Numbered from the stretch's first letter, positions 26,503-35,563 are shown. The stretch is DNA of 64,000 bases from Inia geoffrensis (GCA_036417435.1 CM070901.1:160414044-160478043); one strand, 5' to 3'. Notes: generated by a model not told the origin, from the sequence alone. Translations and numbers: made by a program.

Positions 26503-29500
26503 TTTCTTGGCCACGCTGTGTGACACGTGGGATCTTACTTCCCCGACCAGGGATAGAACCCTTGCCTCTTGCATTGGAAGCATGGAGTCTTAACCACTGG
26601 ACCGCCAGGGATGTCCCAGGATCCATTTCTTTCTTTTTTTTTTTTTTTAATTTATTAATTTATTATTTATTTTTGGCAGCCTTTGGTCTTTGTTTCTTCG
26701 CCCCTTGGGAGGGGGCACTGGGGAGGCTACTTTATGTTGCGGTTGCGTGTGCTTCTCACTGCGGTGGTTTCTCTTGTTGTGGAGCACGGGCTCTAGGCAC
26801 ATGAGCTTCAGTAGTTGTGGCTTGTGGGCTTTAGAGCGCAGGCTCAGTAGTTGTGGCACACGGGCCTAGCTGCTCTGCCGCACGTGGGATCTTCCCAGAC
26901 CAGGGCTTGAACCCGTGTCCCCTGCACTGGCAGGCGGATTCTTAACCACTGAGCCACCAGGGAACCCCAAGATCCATTTCTTAATACCTCAGTATCACTC
27001 GTGAAGGTTGATATAGTCCCTGCGGTATGACAAGTACTCAACAAAAATCTGTTAAATGAAAAGAAGAAAGAGTGCTTAAGGTAACACCTGAAAATGTGTA
27101 AGATATAACTGGACAGAGTAAATAATCCTCCCAATCAGGATGGGGTGGAAAGAGGCAGAATCTGATCTGGCTGACTTGGAGAGGTTCTGAGGAGGGGGGT
27201 GTCAGGAAAGGAGGCAAGCTGAGGCCAGGTCAGCATGGTGTACGTGTACAACAGGAAGCACCATAAGGCCTTGATGCTTACTATTCCACATTCAGGTAAC
27301 GACTCTTTATCTAAATGCCAGTCTGCTCCCTACAGTTCCTGGAAACCTCTGCTACCTTTTATGTTTTTCATTCCCAGATGCTCTTCACACCTGAAAATGC
27401 TCTCTAGTCCCAAGATCCATCTGCTCCTCTATCTACCTTCCCTCCTTGCTTCCCCAGCTGCCTCCTCCAGTGGCTCTAGAGACATGACACGGCCATCTGG
27501 GACAGAGACTTATCTCCTTTCAGTCTCTGGAATGGTGAGGAAGGATACTGCTGTTGCTAGGTTACTTAAGCTGTCAGCACAGACTTTTAACAAAACTCTC
27601 ATGCTCTAACGGTAAGACAACATAGGGGGCTTCCCTGGTGGTGCAGTAGTTAAGAATCCGCCTGCCAACGCAGGGCACACGGGTTCGAGCCCTGGTCTGG
27701 GAAGATCCCACATGCCGCAGAGCAACTATGCCCGTGCGCCACAACTACTGAGCCCGTGTGCCACAAACACTGAAGCCCACGCGCCTAGAGCCTTGCTCTG
27801 CAACAACAGAAGCCACTGCAACAAGATGCCCACGCACTGCAACGAAGAGTAGCCCCCGCTCACCGCAACTAGAGAAAGCCCTCGCGCAGCAATGAAGACC
27901 CAACGCAGCCAAAAATAAATTAATTAAAAAGAAAAAAAAAGACAACATAGGCCTCCAGCCCCTCTTTATTTTCTCATTTGGACCCTTGTGACAGCCTCCT
28001 AACTGGCTTCCCTGCTTCTAAAATGCATGCCTGTTCCTATCTCTCATTTAAAACACTTCACTTGTGGAACCTCCTTGGTGGTGCAGTGGTTAAGAATCCA
28101 CCTGCCAATGCAGGAGAAACGGGTTCAAGCCCCGGTCCGGGAAGGTCCCACATGCCGCAGAGCAACTAAGCTCGTGTACCACGACTACTGAGCCTGCACT
28201 CTGGAGTCCGCGAGCCACAACTACTGAGCTCGTGTGCCACAACTACTGAAGCCTATGTGCCTAGAGCCTGTGCTCCCCAACAACAGAAGCCACTGCAATG
28301 AGAAGCCCGCGTCCCAAGACAAAGAGTAGCCCCCGCTCACCACAACTAGAGAAACCCCGTGCACAGCGACGACGACCCAACACAGCCAAAAATAAATCAA
28401 TTAAATAAATAATAATAAATAAATAAAATACTTCACTTGCTCTTCACAGCTTCCAGAAGAGGTTCAGATTGGGAACCTTTGGACCAAATTTGGTCCACAG
28501 ATATGCTCATGTGCTTTTGTTTGTATACATTTAAAACAAACAAACAAACTTGGGCCAACATTTTAAACCTGGGAGATTTTACATAATAATCTAGAGTTCT
28601 GGCTTCTCTTTAAAAACTGATAGATGGGGCAAAAGTCATCAGCTGGAGCTGAGTCAAGGTGTTAGACAGTTCATACTCTCTAGTAAGTAGAGACCTGGCA
28701 ACTAGTTCAACACAGTTCCAATCACTCTTTTTTTTTTTTTTTCTCCAGCCATTGGATTTTTTGACCCTGGTGCCACAGAGTTGCTTAGTACATCCAATCC
28801 TTGCTGACCTCTCCAGCTCTAGCTCCCCTCTCTCACACCTGTGAACTTTATACTACAATGCCTGCACACTGAACTACTTATTTTTTCCCCAAACACACCA
28901 TATTGTTCTTACCTCTCTGCTTTTTTGTATATGTTCTTTCCTCAGCCTAGAATGCCAGTCCCCTCCTGAACTCCAGGCTAAATTCTATTCAATCTTTAAA
29001 ACACTGCTCAGATATCACCTCTAGAAGACATTCCAAGGCTCCCTTCCACCTTCACACCTTATTATCTCTGCACCTTCTACATTTTTTCATTGTTGCACTT
29101 ACACACTGTACAATTTATTTGTGTACATGTTAGTCACCAGCACTAGAGTGAGCTCCTTAAAAACAGAGAACCTCTATCATTTACAGTGTCTGCCATGTAA
29201 CAGTCACTCAACACATCTGATAAGTGAGTAGTTGAAAAAATGAGATAATGAGTGACATATGGGGAACCAGAGCTGACGAGGTTAGGGAGGGGTGATGCTC
29301 CCAGTAACTCACATAGATTTCCATCTTTCGGTAGAGACCATAGTTAAGGAGCAAATTGTGAGTCATGCGGATTCGGTGAGGCTTCATTGGGTGGCCTTGT
29401 CCATAATAGTAATTTCCAACATCCCCTGAAGAAGAAAGAGTGACAGTTTCAGTGACACAGTTAGACATACACTCCCAGGAGAACCCATGAATTTTTACAA

Positions 29501-30203
29501 CAAATTTCTAGGCAAACTCTCTTTCTGGTTCATCCTAGACTCCAAGATTCTCTCCCACCTCAAGAAAGGGTAACTCCAAAAGAAAAAACAAAAAAAAGTA
29601 GGGGACCTTGGTGAGATGAGCATTTTTAAGGATGTCTGTCTAACCCAGTTTTTTCCCCTGGAGCCTACAGGCACTAGGTTAGTGTGAGGAGGTCATTCCA
29701 AATCTACTAGGGAACAGCGAGTGAGGTGACTCACCTCACTGTATCTCCAAGGAATTCATTCCCACAACAGAAAAATAACCATCACTACTTAGAATTACTG
29801 TAAGTCACAGTTCACCTCTTGCACATCATGACACTTTACGGTGTCAACGTACATTTGCATTCATTTTCCTACTGGATTCTCAGAAAAACCCTGTAAAATA
29901 GTTAGGACAGGGAGTATTATTCCCAGTTTATATATAAGAAGACTAAACTCACCATCTCTTGATTCATCTATAGCAATAACCTTCTAATTGGTCCCTCTGC
30001 CTTCAGTGCAAACTATCTGCCACACTGTTACCAGTTTCCTAATATACAGCTTTGATAACATCACTCGCCTACTCAAAAATCCTTAATGGCTCCCCATCCC
30101 CTACAGGATAAATAACAACTTCACTACCCTGGCATTAAAGGAGTTTCTTAATCTACTTTTCCAACTTCCTACCAGCACCAACTTGCCCTAGCACGCGCGC
30201 GTG

Positions 30204-30235
<32 letters not shown>

Positions 30236-33200
30236 CTCTCTCTCTCTCTCTCTCTCCCTCTCTCTCTCTCCCTCTCCCTCCCTCCCTCCCTTTCCCTCCC
30301 TCTCCCTCCCTCCCTCTCTCTTTTTTTTTTGCAGTATGCCGGGCCTCTCCAGGCCCCACTGTTGTGGCCTCTCCCGTTGCGGCTCCGAACGCACAGGCTC
30401 AGCAGCCACAGCTCACAGGCCCAGCCGCTCCGCAGCATGTGGGATCTTCCCGGGCCGGGGCACGAACCCGTGTCCCCTGCATCGGCAGGGGGACTCTCAA
30501 CCACTGCGTCACCAGGGAAGCCCTAGCTGCCTGTTTTTTTGTATATAAGATGTTATGGAACACAACAATGCCCATTAGTTTATATATTATCTATGACTAC
30601 TTTCACATTATAACGGCAGAGTTGAGAAGTTAAATAGTTACTACAGAGACCCACCCATATGGTACACAAAGCCTAAAATATTTACTATCTGGCCCTTTAC
30701 AGAAAGTTTGCCAATCTCTGCTATAAATGCACTAGATTATTACCAGCTTCCTGAACATGGCATTCACCTTCAACCAAAGTATCCTTTGTTCAGACTGTTC
30801 CTTTGACCTGGAATGTCATTCCTTCTCTGATGATCCTCATACTACAAAGCCCAGCTCAAGCTCCAACCGTAGTCCTGATCAGAATAAATGGTCTTTTCCT
30901 CTGCATGCAATTTATATATGGCATGTAATTTTGTTTTGTATCTAAATTATTTACATATCTATTTTATGTCTACAAGACTAGCTCCTTGAAGACAAGGACA
31001 AATATGCCCTGTACTTCATAGAGGCTCAAAAAAGATTCAAGGAATTGAGGTGAGACTCAGAGAAGTTATGTGCCTGCTCAAGATCACACAGCTAATGAAT
31101 AATCTGGGAGTCAACCCTTCTAACTCCGAATCCGGAATGCTAAAAACTACATTGGGTTTCCCAGGTACCTACTTCAGTTCGCACTTAATCTAAAGGGCTC
31201 TGTGAGTCTACTTGGTAGAAAGTTCCTGGAACAATATTTCAAAATCACGTGAATTGCACACCCAAAGTTCTCTCCTTGGAAGTCCATCAGGATGAGGCAG
31301 ATCTTTCAGCACCAGTGAAAACAAGGCCCCAACCTCTTAATCATTGATTTGGTAGTGCCAGAAACAGGCTTCATTCCAGGGAGCAATGCACTGTGGGGAA
31401 TGCCACCAACAGCATCCAAGCCACTCCGATTCTCTTTGGCACAGACATGGCCTGGGATAATGGGAAACTTCTAAACAGTTGGATATTTAGGATCTCATCC
31501 TCTTCTCTTTATTTTTTAGAACAATTTTAGATTTACAGAAAAATTGCAAAGAAGTACAGAATTCTTAGATACTACACTACTATTTCCCCACTACTAACAT
31601 TTTACATTAGTAAAATAAAAAGTATTTGTTACAATTAATGAAGCAATATTGATACATTATTATTAACTAAAAGCCCATACTTTATTTAGATTTCCTTAGT
31701 TTTTACCTAATGTCCTTCCATCCTCTTCTCTTAATCTTAGTGAGGCCTGTGCTCTCAGCCAGAGCCACAAGCCAGAGCACAGCAATGTAGTGGGATTCAA
31801 GAGGGACCATTGTCCCATACAGACACAGACTTTGAGACGCAGTAGCAGGGAAGGCAGGCAGAGAAGTTTGTTCCCAGGGCTCCTCAGACAACCTTATCAG
31901 CCATGGGGGGCGGTGGAGGGGGGTAGAACAGGTTCTCAAGGCATTGGCAGAGACATCCAGATGCAGACCCAATTTGTGGGCAGTCGGGAGTCACAAGGTG
32001 ATTACTATGTGATATAATTGGCTTCCTGCTTACCCATATCTCTGGCCTATCAACCCAGAATCCAGCCAAGGTTTAGACCTGGGGAACTAAGATAACTTAT
32101 GTAGAAAGCTAAGGGAGTACCTGAGGGTGGGGCCCAAAGATACCATTTTCCTTAACAGTTTTTAATCAGGTTGCTGAGAGGCTTTAAAAAGAAATAATAC
32201 TTTTTATATAGAATTGGCCCTCCCCATCCACTAACCCTGGCTAAGGAGGGCCTACTATACTATGCAATTTTACGTAAGGAATTTGAGCATCCTTTTGATA
32301 TTTGCACTGGGGTCGTGGAACCAATCCAGCTTTTTAAAACTTTTTAAAACATTTTTTAAAAGAGCTTTTTGCACTGTTCTTATAGTTTCTCAATTTTATA
32401 GGGGAGTGACCTGAGGCCCGGTAAGGTAAAATGACTTGCCCAATACTTCAAAGCTTCTGAGTGGCAGAGCCAAATCTGAGCCCCAAACTAGTGACCTCAC
32501 TGCAAAACTCACAAGTAGTTTCTCAAAAAGTAAGAAATCTCCCTTCTCTAAAGACTGATGTCTTTCCACTTTTTCTCTTTTTAAACTGAGAGTGTAGAGA
32601 TCACAAAACTGTGCAAACTGATAAGGCTACAAAGTCACAGACGCCAGCCTCAAATGGGCCCTCACCACTGTCCAGCAATCCTTCCAATTTTTTTTCCTGG
32701 CTCCCTCTTTCATAACAGCTATCTCTCTTCAAGATTCCTACTCTACCAACTGCCCTCCCCCACTCTCGGGAAAAGGAATATTCTCTTACCTCATCTTGAA
32801 AACTCCCTCCACTTTCTCCCCATCATTTCCCCTTCAAACTTATCTATCTCTGAACTTTTCCTTGCCACTTAACCTCTCTGTCCCGGAGGAACTTCCCCTT
32901 GCAAGACTAGTGTCCCTACCTGTGCTCTGGTTTCCATCTCACCTGGTCTCTTCTCAGGTATCTCCATCATTACTAGCCCCTCTCTCCAATATCTGGCTAT
33001 TTTCCATAAGAATTTGCATATACTCAACTCTCAGCCACTACATCTCCCCTTTATCAACAACCCTCTCTCTCTGTCAACAAGCTTCCTTTAAAAGATCGGC
33101 CTAGGAACTTCTCTGGCAGTCCAATGGTTAGGACTCTGTGCTTCCACTGCAGGGGGCACAGTTTCGATCCCTGGTCAGGGAACTAAGATCCCGCATGCTG

Positions 33201-35563
33201 TGCAGCGCTGCCAAAAATAACATAAAAAATAAAAAATAAAACAAGTTCAACCTAATGTCTCCTCTTAACCCATCCATTCATTCTTCAATCTACTGAAATT
33301 CAGCTTCAGTTCTAAACCCTGCACAGGAAACAGCTGTTGCTAACACTTGGCCACTCCCTCCCTCTTTTGGCTACTGTAACCCAACACTTTTTGGTTCACT
33401 TACATCTCTGGTCATTCCCTTTGTATCTTTATTCATTTAATCAACAAGTATTTCTTGAGAAAATATGTGCCTACTATGAGCTAGGCACTGTTTTGGGGAC
33501 TGAGCATACAAAGGTAGACAAAACATGATCCCTTTCCCTAAGGCCCTTACTGGGTTTAAGAAGTATGAACAAGTAAATGGGCAATTCCAATACACAGTGA
33601 CAAATGCTATGGCAAGAGAGTGCAGAGCATGAAGAACATAGACTTTTTCTCAGTCCACTTCCTTAGAATTCTGCCCTGGATCCTCTTCTCTTTTCACCCT
33701 ATACAACTTCTTACATGGGATGCGGGGGTGACTGCATCCTCTCCTATAAATAAAATTATCACCTGTATGTATGTATTCTGACAATCACCGAAAATCTCTA
33801 TCTTCTCGTTTGTCTTCTAAACTGCAGACCTGAATGGCCAACTGCCTACCGGACACCTCTACTTGGATATCCCCCAGACATCTCAACAAATATTTCTTCA
33901 AAAAACAAAACCCGGAACTTCCCTGGTGGCGCTGGGGTTAAGAATCCGCCTGCCAATGCAGGGGACACAGGCTCGAGCCCTGGTCCGGAAAGATCCCACA
34001 TGCAGCGGAGCAACCAAGCCCATGCGCCACAACTCCTGAGCCCGCGCTCTAGAGCCCGCGAGCCACAACTACTGAGCCCGCGCCTAGAGCCCGTGCCCCG
34101 CAGCAGGAGAAGCCACCGCAGTGAGAAGCCCGTGCACCGAACGAAGAGCAACCCCCGCTCACCGCAACTCAAGAAAGCTGGCGCACAGCAATGAAGACCC
34201 GAAGCAGCCAAATAAGTAAATAAATAAATAAAACAAAACCCAAAGTTATTAACTGACCCTGCCTTCTACAAACACTCAGCATCAAACTGCCCAAACCAGA
34301 AACTTGGGATCCTTGTCTTCTTCCTTACTTCTCCATTCACGAGTTTAATTTCTGTCCCAAAGTGATAGTTCCAAGGTATAAATCTGATGATGTCACTAAC
34401 CTGCATACAACTTCAATGATTCACAAGTGCCCTCAGAATAAAGTCCAACTTCCTTAGGGTGGTATGCCCAGCCCTTCATGATCCGGTCCCCATTTACTTC
34501 TCCAGCCTCATCACTTGCAACCTTTCTCTCACCCTTGCTCTCTACCTTCTAACACTGCGCCCTCAAATCTATGCCTCCACCGTTCTGCACATAGACCTGC
34601 CGTTTTTCAAACGTGCTGTCCTCTTTCTTACCTCTCAACTTGCTGTTGTCTTTGCCCTTCCTGGGCCTGGCTAATAACTCCTGTTCTTCAGGTCCTAACT
34701 GACTCCTCAGGCTGGGCGGGTGCTTCTTCTCTGTGCTCCCAGAACACTCTGAGCTGTCCTTCCTCCCAGCCTGATAGTGGAGAGCAATTCTTTGTCATTG
34801 TCTACCTGCTCCTCCAGACTGAGAGGAAGGTGGCAAGTGCTTTGGTCTTCCCATGGCCCCAGCCCCTAAATGCTACCTAGAACAGAGGAAGCTGCTGCTC
34901 CACAGATCTCTGTTCAACGGAAAAGTTTGTTGTAACAAGTTGCATCCTTCTCCTTCCAACCTCAGGGGTCCCATTTCCCAGCAGCAAGTGCAGGGCCTGC
35001 TGGGAGACGGGGAGGGATGCTGGTGACCTCTAGGTGGTGAGCTCTGATGGCCTCCCACCAGAAGAGATGAGGAAGGAAAGGGGCAGTGAGAGACCTTCGG
35101 ATTCTCAGCAGTAACATGTAACCCTGCAACCTTCTCCACCAGATTCTGCCTCCCCCCTCGGACTCAGCCTCCCCTCTAGGAGGCCGCCGCAAACTCCACA
35201 TCAGACTTCAGAAGTCCCCTCCAAAATGACCTCAGGCTTCCCCAGGCGACCCTCTCAGCCTCGGACTCCTCCCTCAGTATCCCCTCTCAGCCTGGACCTC
35301 CTTCCCCTTAGCCTCCTCCCTCAGGCTCCACCTCCTTTCCTCTTAGCCTCCTCCCTCAGCCCCGACTACCTTTTTTCAGCCTCCGCCCTCAGCCTCGACC
35401 TGCTTCTCTCAGCCTCCTTCTCTCAGCCTCCCCCCTCAGATCTCCTCGGCTCCCTCTCCCAGATCCCGCCTAGCCCGACCCCGCCCCCGCCCCCGGCGCG
35501 AGGACTGTGCTCACCGTCGTAGTAGTAACAGACTTTCCTCCTGGTGCCCTGAGTCTGCGCCAT
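168..35563 (-). CDS. HDAC1: Histone deacetylase 1, 5' part of gene (coding exons 1-4)
   Basis: HDAC1 is a nuclear zinc-dependent class I deacetylase. It removes acetyl groups from histone lysines as the catalytic subunit of the Sin3, NuRD and CoREST complexes. Four exons splice in phase: 35563-35515, 29425-29313, 9987-9870 and 242-168. All have GT donors and AG acceptors. Together they encode residues 1-118 of the usual 482, and I see no difference from human HDAC1 as I know it. Visible landmarks are the N-terminal MAQTQGT, the HPMKPHRIR segment with the inositol-phosphate-contacting Lys31, and Asp99 at the rim of the active-site channel in NVGEDCP. The zinc ligands and charge-relay histidines lie in later exons, beyond base 1. 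Introns are about 6.1, 19.3 and 9.6 kb, far longer than those of the neighbouring LCK, and are filled with L1 and SINE insertions. The reading frame is intact in every exon, so this is the functional gene and not a retrocopy. Confidence 0.97.
335..1060. repeat. MIR SINE relics
   Basis: Plus-oriented MIR at about 335-440 (actggctgtgtgactgggtc), reversed MIRs at about 645-830 (aggctcaaagaggtgaactg) and 870-1060 (gaagttaagtgactcgccca). All are ancient and diverged. Confidence 0.6.
2125..2345 (+). mobile_element. Old L1 3' UTR fragment
   Basis: The phrases caggatagtggttacacc, ctggcaatgttttctttctt and attttatgtgcaacat match the late 3' UTR of ancient mammalian L1s. Confidence 0.55.
2360..2465 (+). 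repeat. MIR relic
   Basis: cttgctgtgtgaccctggga and catctacaaaatgg match the MIR core. Confidence 0.65.
4803..5015 (-). mobile_element. Short CHR SINE in L1 A
   Basis: The reversed element starts with T-rich sequence then cggtacgcgggcc and ends caccagggaagcccc. The direct repeat gtatatggc flanks it, so it inserted into L1 A. Confidence 0.93.
5565..5839 (-). mobile_element. Long CHR SINE in L1 A
   Basis: The reversed element runs from tttatttttggctgcgttga to gtaccaccagggaagcccc and is inserted in the RT-coding part of L1 A. Confidence 0.92.
6127..8041 (-). mobile_element. L1 fragment B (LINE-1, 3' end only)
   Basis: A 1.9 kb minus-strand L1 with its own poly(T) start at 6127. Its 5' end falls in ORF2 at the [15 protein letters not shown] region. 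It carries a short SINE at 7547-7760 flanked by aaaaataaggtgacc. It is more diverged than fragments A and C and lacks their palindromic insert. It is flanked by agagaacctcatc (6112) and agagagcctcatcc (8042). Confidence 0.92.
7547..7760 (+). mobile_element. Short CHR SINE in L1 B
   Basis: It runs from gggcttccctggtggcacag to gcgtgccgcc plus an A tail, flanked by aaaaataaggtgacc. Confidence 0.93.
8277..8619 (+). mobile_element. Long CHR SINE
   Basis: It starts gggcttccctggtggcgcag and ends cacagccaaaaataaataaa. Target duplication aaatacattatctt lies at 8263-8276 and 8620-8633. Confidence 0.95.
8630..8815 (-). repeat. MIR relic
   Basis: The reversed core aaggctcagaaaggctaggg and gctaagtggcagagctatgg. 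Confidence 0.65.
9500..9625 (-). repeat. MIR relic near HDAC1 exon 3
   Basis: Reversed core phrases ccattttacaaaagaaaaat and aagtgacttgacccagtcag. Confidence 0.5.
9870..9987 (-). CDS. HDAC1: HDAC1 coding exon 3 (residues 55-93 plus one base)
   Basis: The acceptor CCCTCTAG precedes CGCCCTCAC. The exon encodes [18 protein letters not shown] through SKQMQR and ends at a GTAAGT donor in phase 1. It is isolated between two L1-filled introns: a full-length antisense L1 lies on its high-coordinate side, and two sense L1 fragments lie on its low-coordinate side. Confidence 0.96.
10710..10915 (-). repeat. MIR relic
   Basis: The reversed core gcagtaaggaaactacagca, ttgcccaaggttacacggct. Confidence 0.65.
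10984..11516 (+). mobile_element. Long CHR SINE with a short SINE in its tail
   Basis: A long SINE (10984-11275) is followed by a second complete short SINE (11279-11475) inserted in its A-rich tail. The outer duplication aaaaacacccatag (10970 and 11517) encloses both, so the short element came later. Confidence 0.92.
12020..12425 (+). repeat. L2 LINE relic
   Basis: The phrases caatctcctaactggt, cagccagagtaatctgtcta and atcatgtcactcccctc follow the L2 3' consensus. A further L2 part occurs at 19850-20310, on the other side of L1 C. Confidence 0.65.
13536..14430 (+). pseudogene. L1 ORF1 remnant (RNA-binding coiled-coil protein)
   Basis: The reading opens at an ATG (13536) followed by [12 protein letters not shown] and a stop at codon 13. 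Open segments at 13644-14138 and 14182-14430 then encode the coiled coil ([19 protein letters not shown]), the RRM-type NNIRIIGV segment and the C-terminal [18 protein letters not shown]. In intact L1s this is the chaperone subunit of the L1 RNP. The early stop and the break near 14138-14182 inactivate it. Confidence 0.9.
14705..15048 (+). mobile_element. Long CHR SINE in L1 C endonuclease region
   Basis: It runs from gggcttccctggtggcgaag to caaccaaaaataaataaatt. The duplicated agctggag flanks it, and it breaks the ORF2 endonuclease. Confidence 0.93.
15792..16078 (+). mobile_element. Long CHR SINE in L1 C
   Basis: It runs from gggcttccctggtggcgcag to acagccaaaaataaataaat. The duplicated aaaaatctaa(a)ctt flanks it. 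Confidence 0.93.
17794..18125 (+). mobile_element. Long CHR SINE in L1 C RT C-terminal region
   Basis: It starts ggggcttccctggtggcgca and has a long pure A tail at 18096-18125. The duplicated aaagctac..agtaatc flanks it. The long uninterrupted A tail suggests a recent insertion. Confidence 0.94.
18579..18801 (+). mobile_element. Short CHR SINE in L1 C
   Basis: It starts ggcttccccagtggcacagt and ends cacctaccgc plus an A tail. The duplicated gacaaccctcag flanks it. Confidence 0.93.
19850..20310 (+). repeat. L2 LINE 3' end
   Basis: cgcctttgcacatgctatgg through gcacttagtaggtgctcaat, interrupted by the SINE at 20154-20260. It may be the continuation of the L2 at 12020, split by L1 C. Confidence 0.65.
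20154..20260 (+). mobile_element. Older tRNA-derived SINE inside an L2 relic
   Basis: A diverged copy (ggggagttcacaggtggctt, ccaggttcaatccgtgg) interrupts an L2 end that resumes at cccagcacttagtaggtgct. Confidence 0.75.
20880..21480 (+). mobile_element. Old L1 fragment (3' end, rearranged)
   Basis: The sequence matches L1 ORF2 phrasing (tttctatacaccag, gaagtacttggaaaaaatc), then jumps to the late ORF2 and 3' UTR segments (catcaacagtggaatgg; ggcaatgttctatttcttg; ttttatgcacttttctgtgc). It is diverged, with no open frame. Confidence 0.7.
21505..21685 (+). mobile_element. tRNA-derived SINE (older CHR-type)
   Basis: gggacttccctcatgacaca, then the B-box-like gggttcgatccctggtc, and the tail (aatt)n. 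Confidence 0.88.
22213..22332 (+). mobile_element. tRNA-derived SINE, truncated type
   Basis: It runs from gggaactccctggcagtcca to cagtgcagccaataaaaaa. The duplicated caaaycatatta flanks it. Confidence 0.88.
22510..22858 (+). mobile_element. Long CHR SINE in an old L1
   Basis: It runs from gggacttccctgatggcaca to cagccaaaaataaataaatg. L1 text resumes after it. Confidence 0.92.
23880..24910 (+). mobile_element. Old L1 3' fragment with a SINE insertion
   Basis: It begins with gacaatcaaaacgaaaaatg and runs through ORF2 end phrases (ttctacactggtggcaactg; atgttcacagcagcag). A SINE follows at 24470-24660, then 3' UTR-like sequence (caggatcagggaaggg). It is a separate copy from the one ending at 23790, because the ORF2 end region is repeated. 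Confidence 0.7.
24470..24660 (+). mobile_element. tRNA-derived SINE in an old L1
   Basis: It runs from gggacttccctggtggtcca to gcacagccaaataagataaa, and interrupts L1 3' sequence. Confidence 0.9.
25195..25405 (+). mobile_element. Short CHR SINE
   Basis: A near-consensus copy ending gcgtaccgc plus an A tail. Perfect duplication aaaagccattaatt lies at 25181-25194 and 25406-25419. It looks young. Confidence 0.96.
26083..26498 (+). mobile_element. Long CHR SINE ending in a TA microsatellite
   Basis: It runs from gggacttccctggtggtgca to cagccataaataaaattt, then a (TA)n tail expansion (26456-26500). The duplicated aatattttcttg on both sides shows that it inserted in the T-rich start of an older reversed SINE. 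Confidence 0.9.
26456..26500. repeat. (TA)n microsatellite at a SINE tail
   Basis: Alternating TA for about 40 bases, derived from the A-rich tail of the SINE at 26083. Confidence 0.9.
26503..26617 (-). mobile_element. Older reversed tRNA-derived SINE
   Basis: It runs from cttggccacgctgtgtgac to ggaccgccagggatgtccc. Its own T-rich start (26047-26082) was separated by the SINE above. Confidence 0.85.
26632..26968 (-). mobile_element. Long CHR SINE, reversed
   Basis: It runs from a T tail and tttatttttggcagcctttg to gagccaccagggaacccc. The duplicated agatccatttctt flanks it. Confidence 0.93.
27626..27940 (+). mobile_element. Long CHR SINE
   Basis: It starts ggggcttccctggtggtgca. The duplicated aagacaacatag flanks it. 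Confidence 0.93.
28065..28427 (+). mobile_element. Long CHR SINE
   Basis: It starts tggaacctccttggtggtgc. The duplicated aaaayacttcacttg flanks it. Confidence 0.92.
28730..29225 (+). repeat. L2 LINE 3' end
   Basis: cctcagcctagaatgccagt, actgctcagatatcacctct and agtgagctccttaaaaacag follow L2 order, ending just before HDAC1 exon 2. Confidence 0.65.
29313..29425 (-). CDS. HDAC1: HDAC1 coding exon 2 (residues 17-54)
   Basis: The acceptor CTTCTTCAG precedes GGGATGTTGG. The exon encodes [19 protein letters not shown] through KMEIY and ends at a GTGAGT donor in phase 0. It contains Lys31, which in class I HDACs contacts the inositol phosphate that bridges to the co-repressor SANT domain. Confidence 0.96.
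30200..30320. repeat. Compound microsatellite (CA)n(CT)n(CCCT)n
   Basis: A CA run (about 30203-30232) changes into CT and then CCCT/CCCTCC units up to the SINE T tail. The right part is all pyrimidine on the plus strand. Confidence 0.95.
30321..30523 (-). mobile_element. Short CHR SINE, reversed, next to a CA/CT microsatellite
   Basis: It runs from a T tail and gcagtatgccgggcctctc to gcgtcaccagggaagccc. The microsatellite directly abuts its T tail. Confidence 0.92.
31505..31735 (+). mobile_element. Ancient L1 3' UTR-type fragment
   Basis: The phrases agaacaattttagatttaca, gaaaaattgcaaagaag and ttagtttttacctaatgtcc match a widespread ancient mammalian L1 end. The subfamily is not assigned. 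Confidence 0.55.
33103..33240 (+). mobile_element. tRNA-derived SINE, truncated type
   Basis: It runs from aggaacttctctggcagtcc to gtgcagcgctgccaaaaata. Confidence 0.85.
33913..34228 (+). mobile_element. Long CHR SINE
   Basis: It starts cggaacttccctggtggcgc. The duplicated aaaacaaaaccc (33901 and 34230) flanks it. Confidence 0.92.
34290..34860 (+). repeat. L2 LINE relic
   Basis: tctgatgatgtcactaacct, agaataaagtccaacttcct and cccttcatgatccggtcccc follow the L2 consensus. Confidence 0.7.
35225..35480. repeat. Pyrimidine-rich degenerate tandem repeat in HDAC1 intron 1
   Basis: Repeated units of the form cctcagcctcgacctcctt are seen about ten times with variable spacing, almost all C and T on the plus strand. 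It ends about 35 bases from the exon 1 donor. Confidence 0.75.
35515..35563 (-). CDS. HDAC1: HDAC1 coding exon 1 (residues 1-16 plus one base)
   Basis: The ATG at 35563-35561 is preceded by AGCAAG, and the exon encodes [16 protein letters not shown]. It ends in phase 1 at a GTGAGC donor (35514 downward). The 5' leader probably runs up to about 35630, as in the human transcript, inside a CpG island. Confidence 0.96.

Larger units (their letters stand above)
9988..29312 (-). other. HDAC1 intron 2, overall content
   Basis: A 19.3 kb intron dominated by retroelements: a near-full-length L1 at 12627-19768, old L1 fragments at 20880-24910, SINEs, and L2 relics at about 12020-12420, 19850-20310 and 28730-29225. 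The stretches 20310-20880 and 25420-26040 show no element I can name. Confidence 0.75.
29850..31150. repeat. MIR and L2 relics, interrupted
   Basis: Reversed MIR at about 29850-29945. L2 at 29945-30180, resuming at about 30740-31040 (gttcctttgacctggaatgt). Reversed MIR at 31045-31150 (actcagagaagttatgtgcc). The break is filled by the microsatellite and SINE at 30200-30523. Confidence 0.55.
29426..35514 (-). other. HDAC1 intron 1, overall content
   Basis: A 6.1 kb intron containing L2 relics (29945-31040 interrupted; 34290-34860), a compound CA/CT microsatellite with a SINE (30200-30523), an L1 3' fragment (31505-31735), SINEs at 33103 and 33913, and a pyrimidine-rich tandem block next to exon 1 (35225-35480). 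In 31740-33100 I see only unassigned, possibly repeat-derived sequence. Confidence 0.7.

Noticed and set aside
30200..30523. Repeated arginine/glutamate or Ser/Leu-rich frames
   Set aside because: They are translations of the CA/CT microsatellite and the adjacent SINE.
31740..32160. Possible second LTR-type insertion in HDAC1 intron 1
   Set aside because: The block looks foreign to the L1 fragment before it, but I found no TG...CA ends, duplication or polyadenylation signal to support an LTR.
168..35563. HDAC1 processed pseudogene
   Set aside because: Exons are separated by introns with correct splice sites and phases, and the first exon sits in a CpG island, so this is the parental gene.
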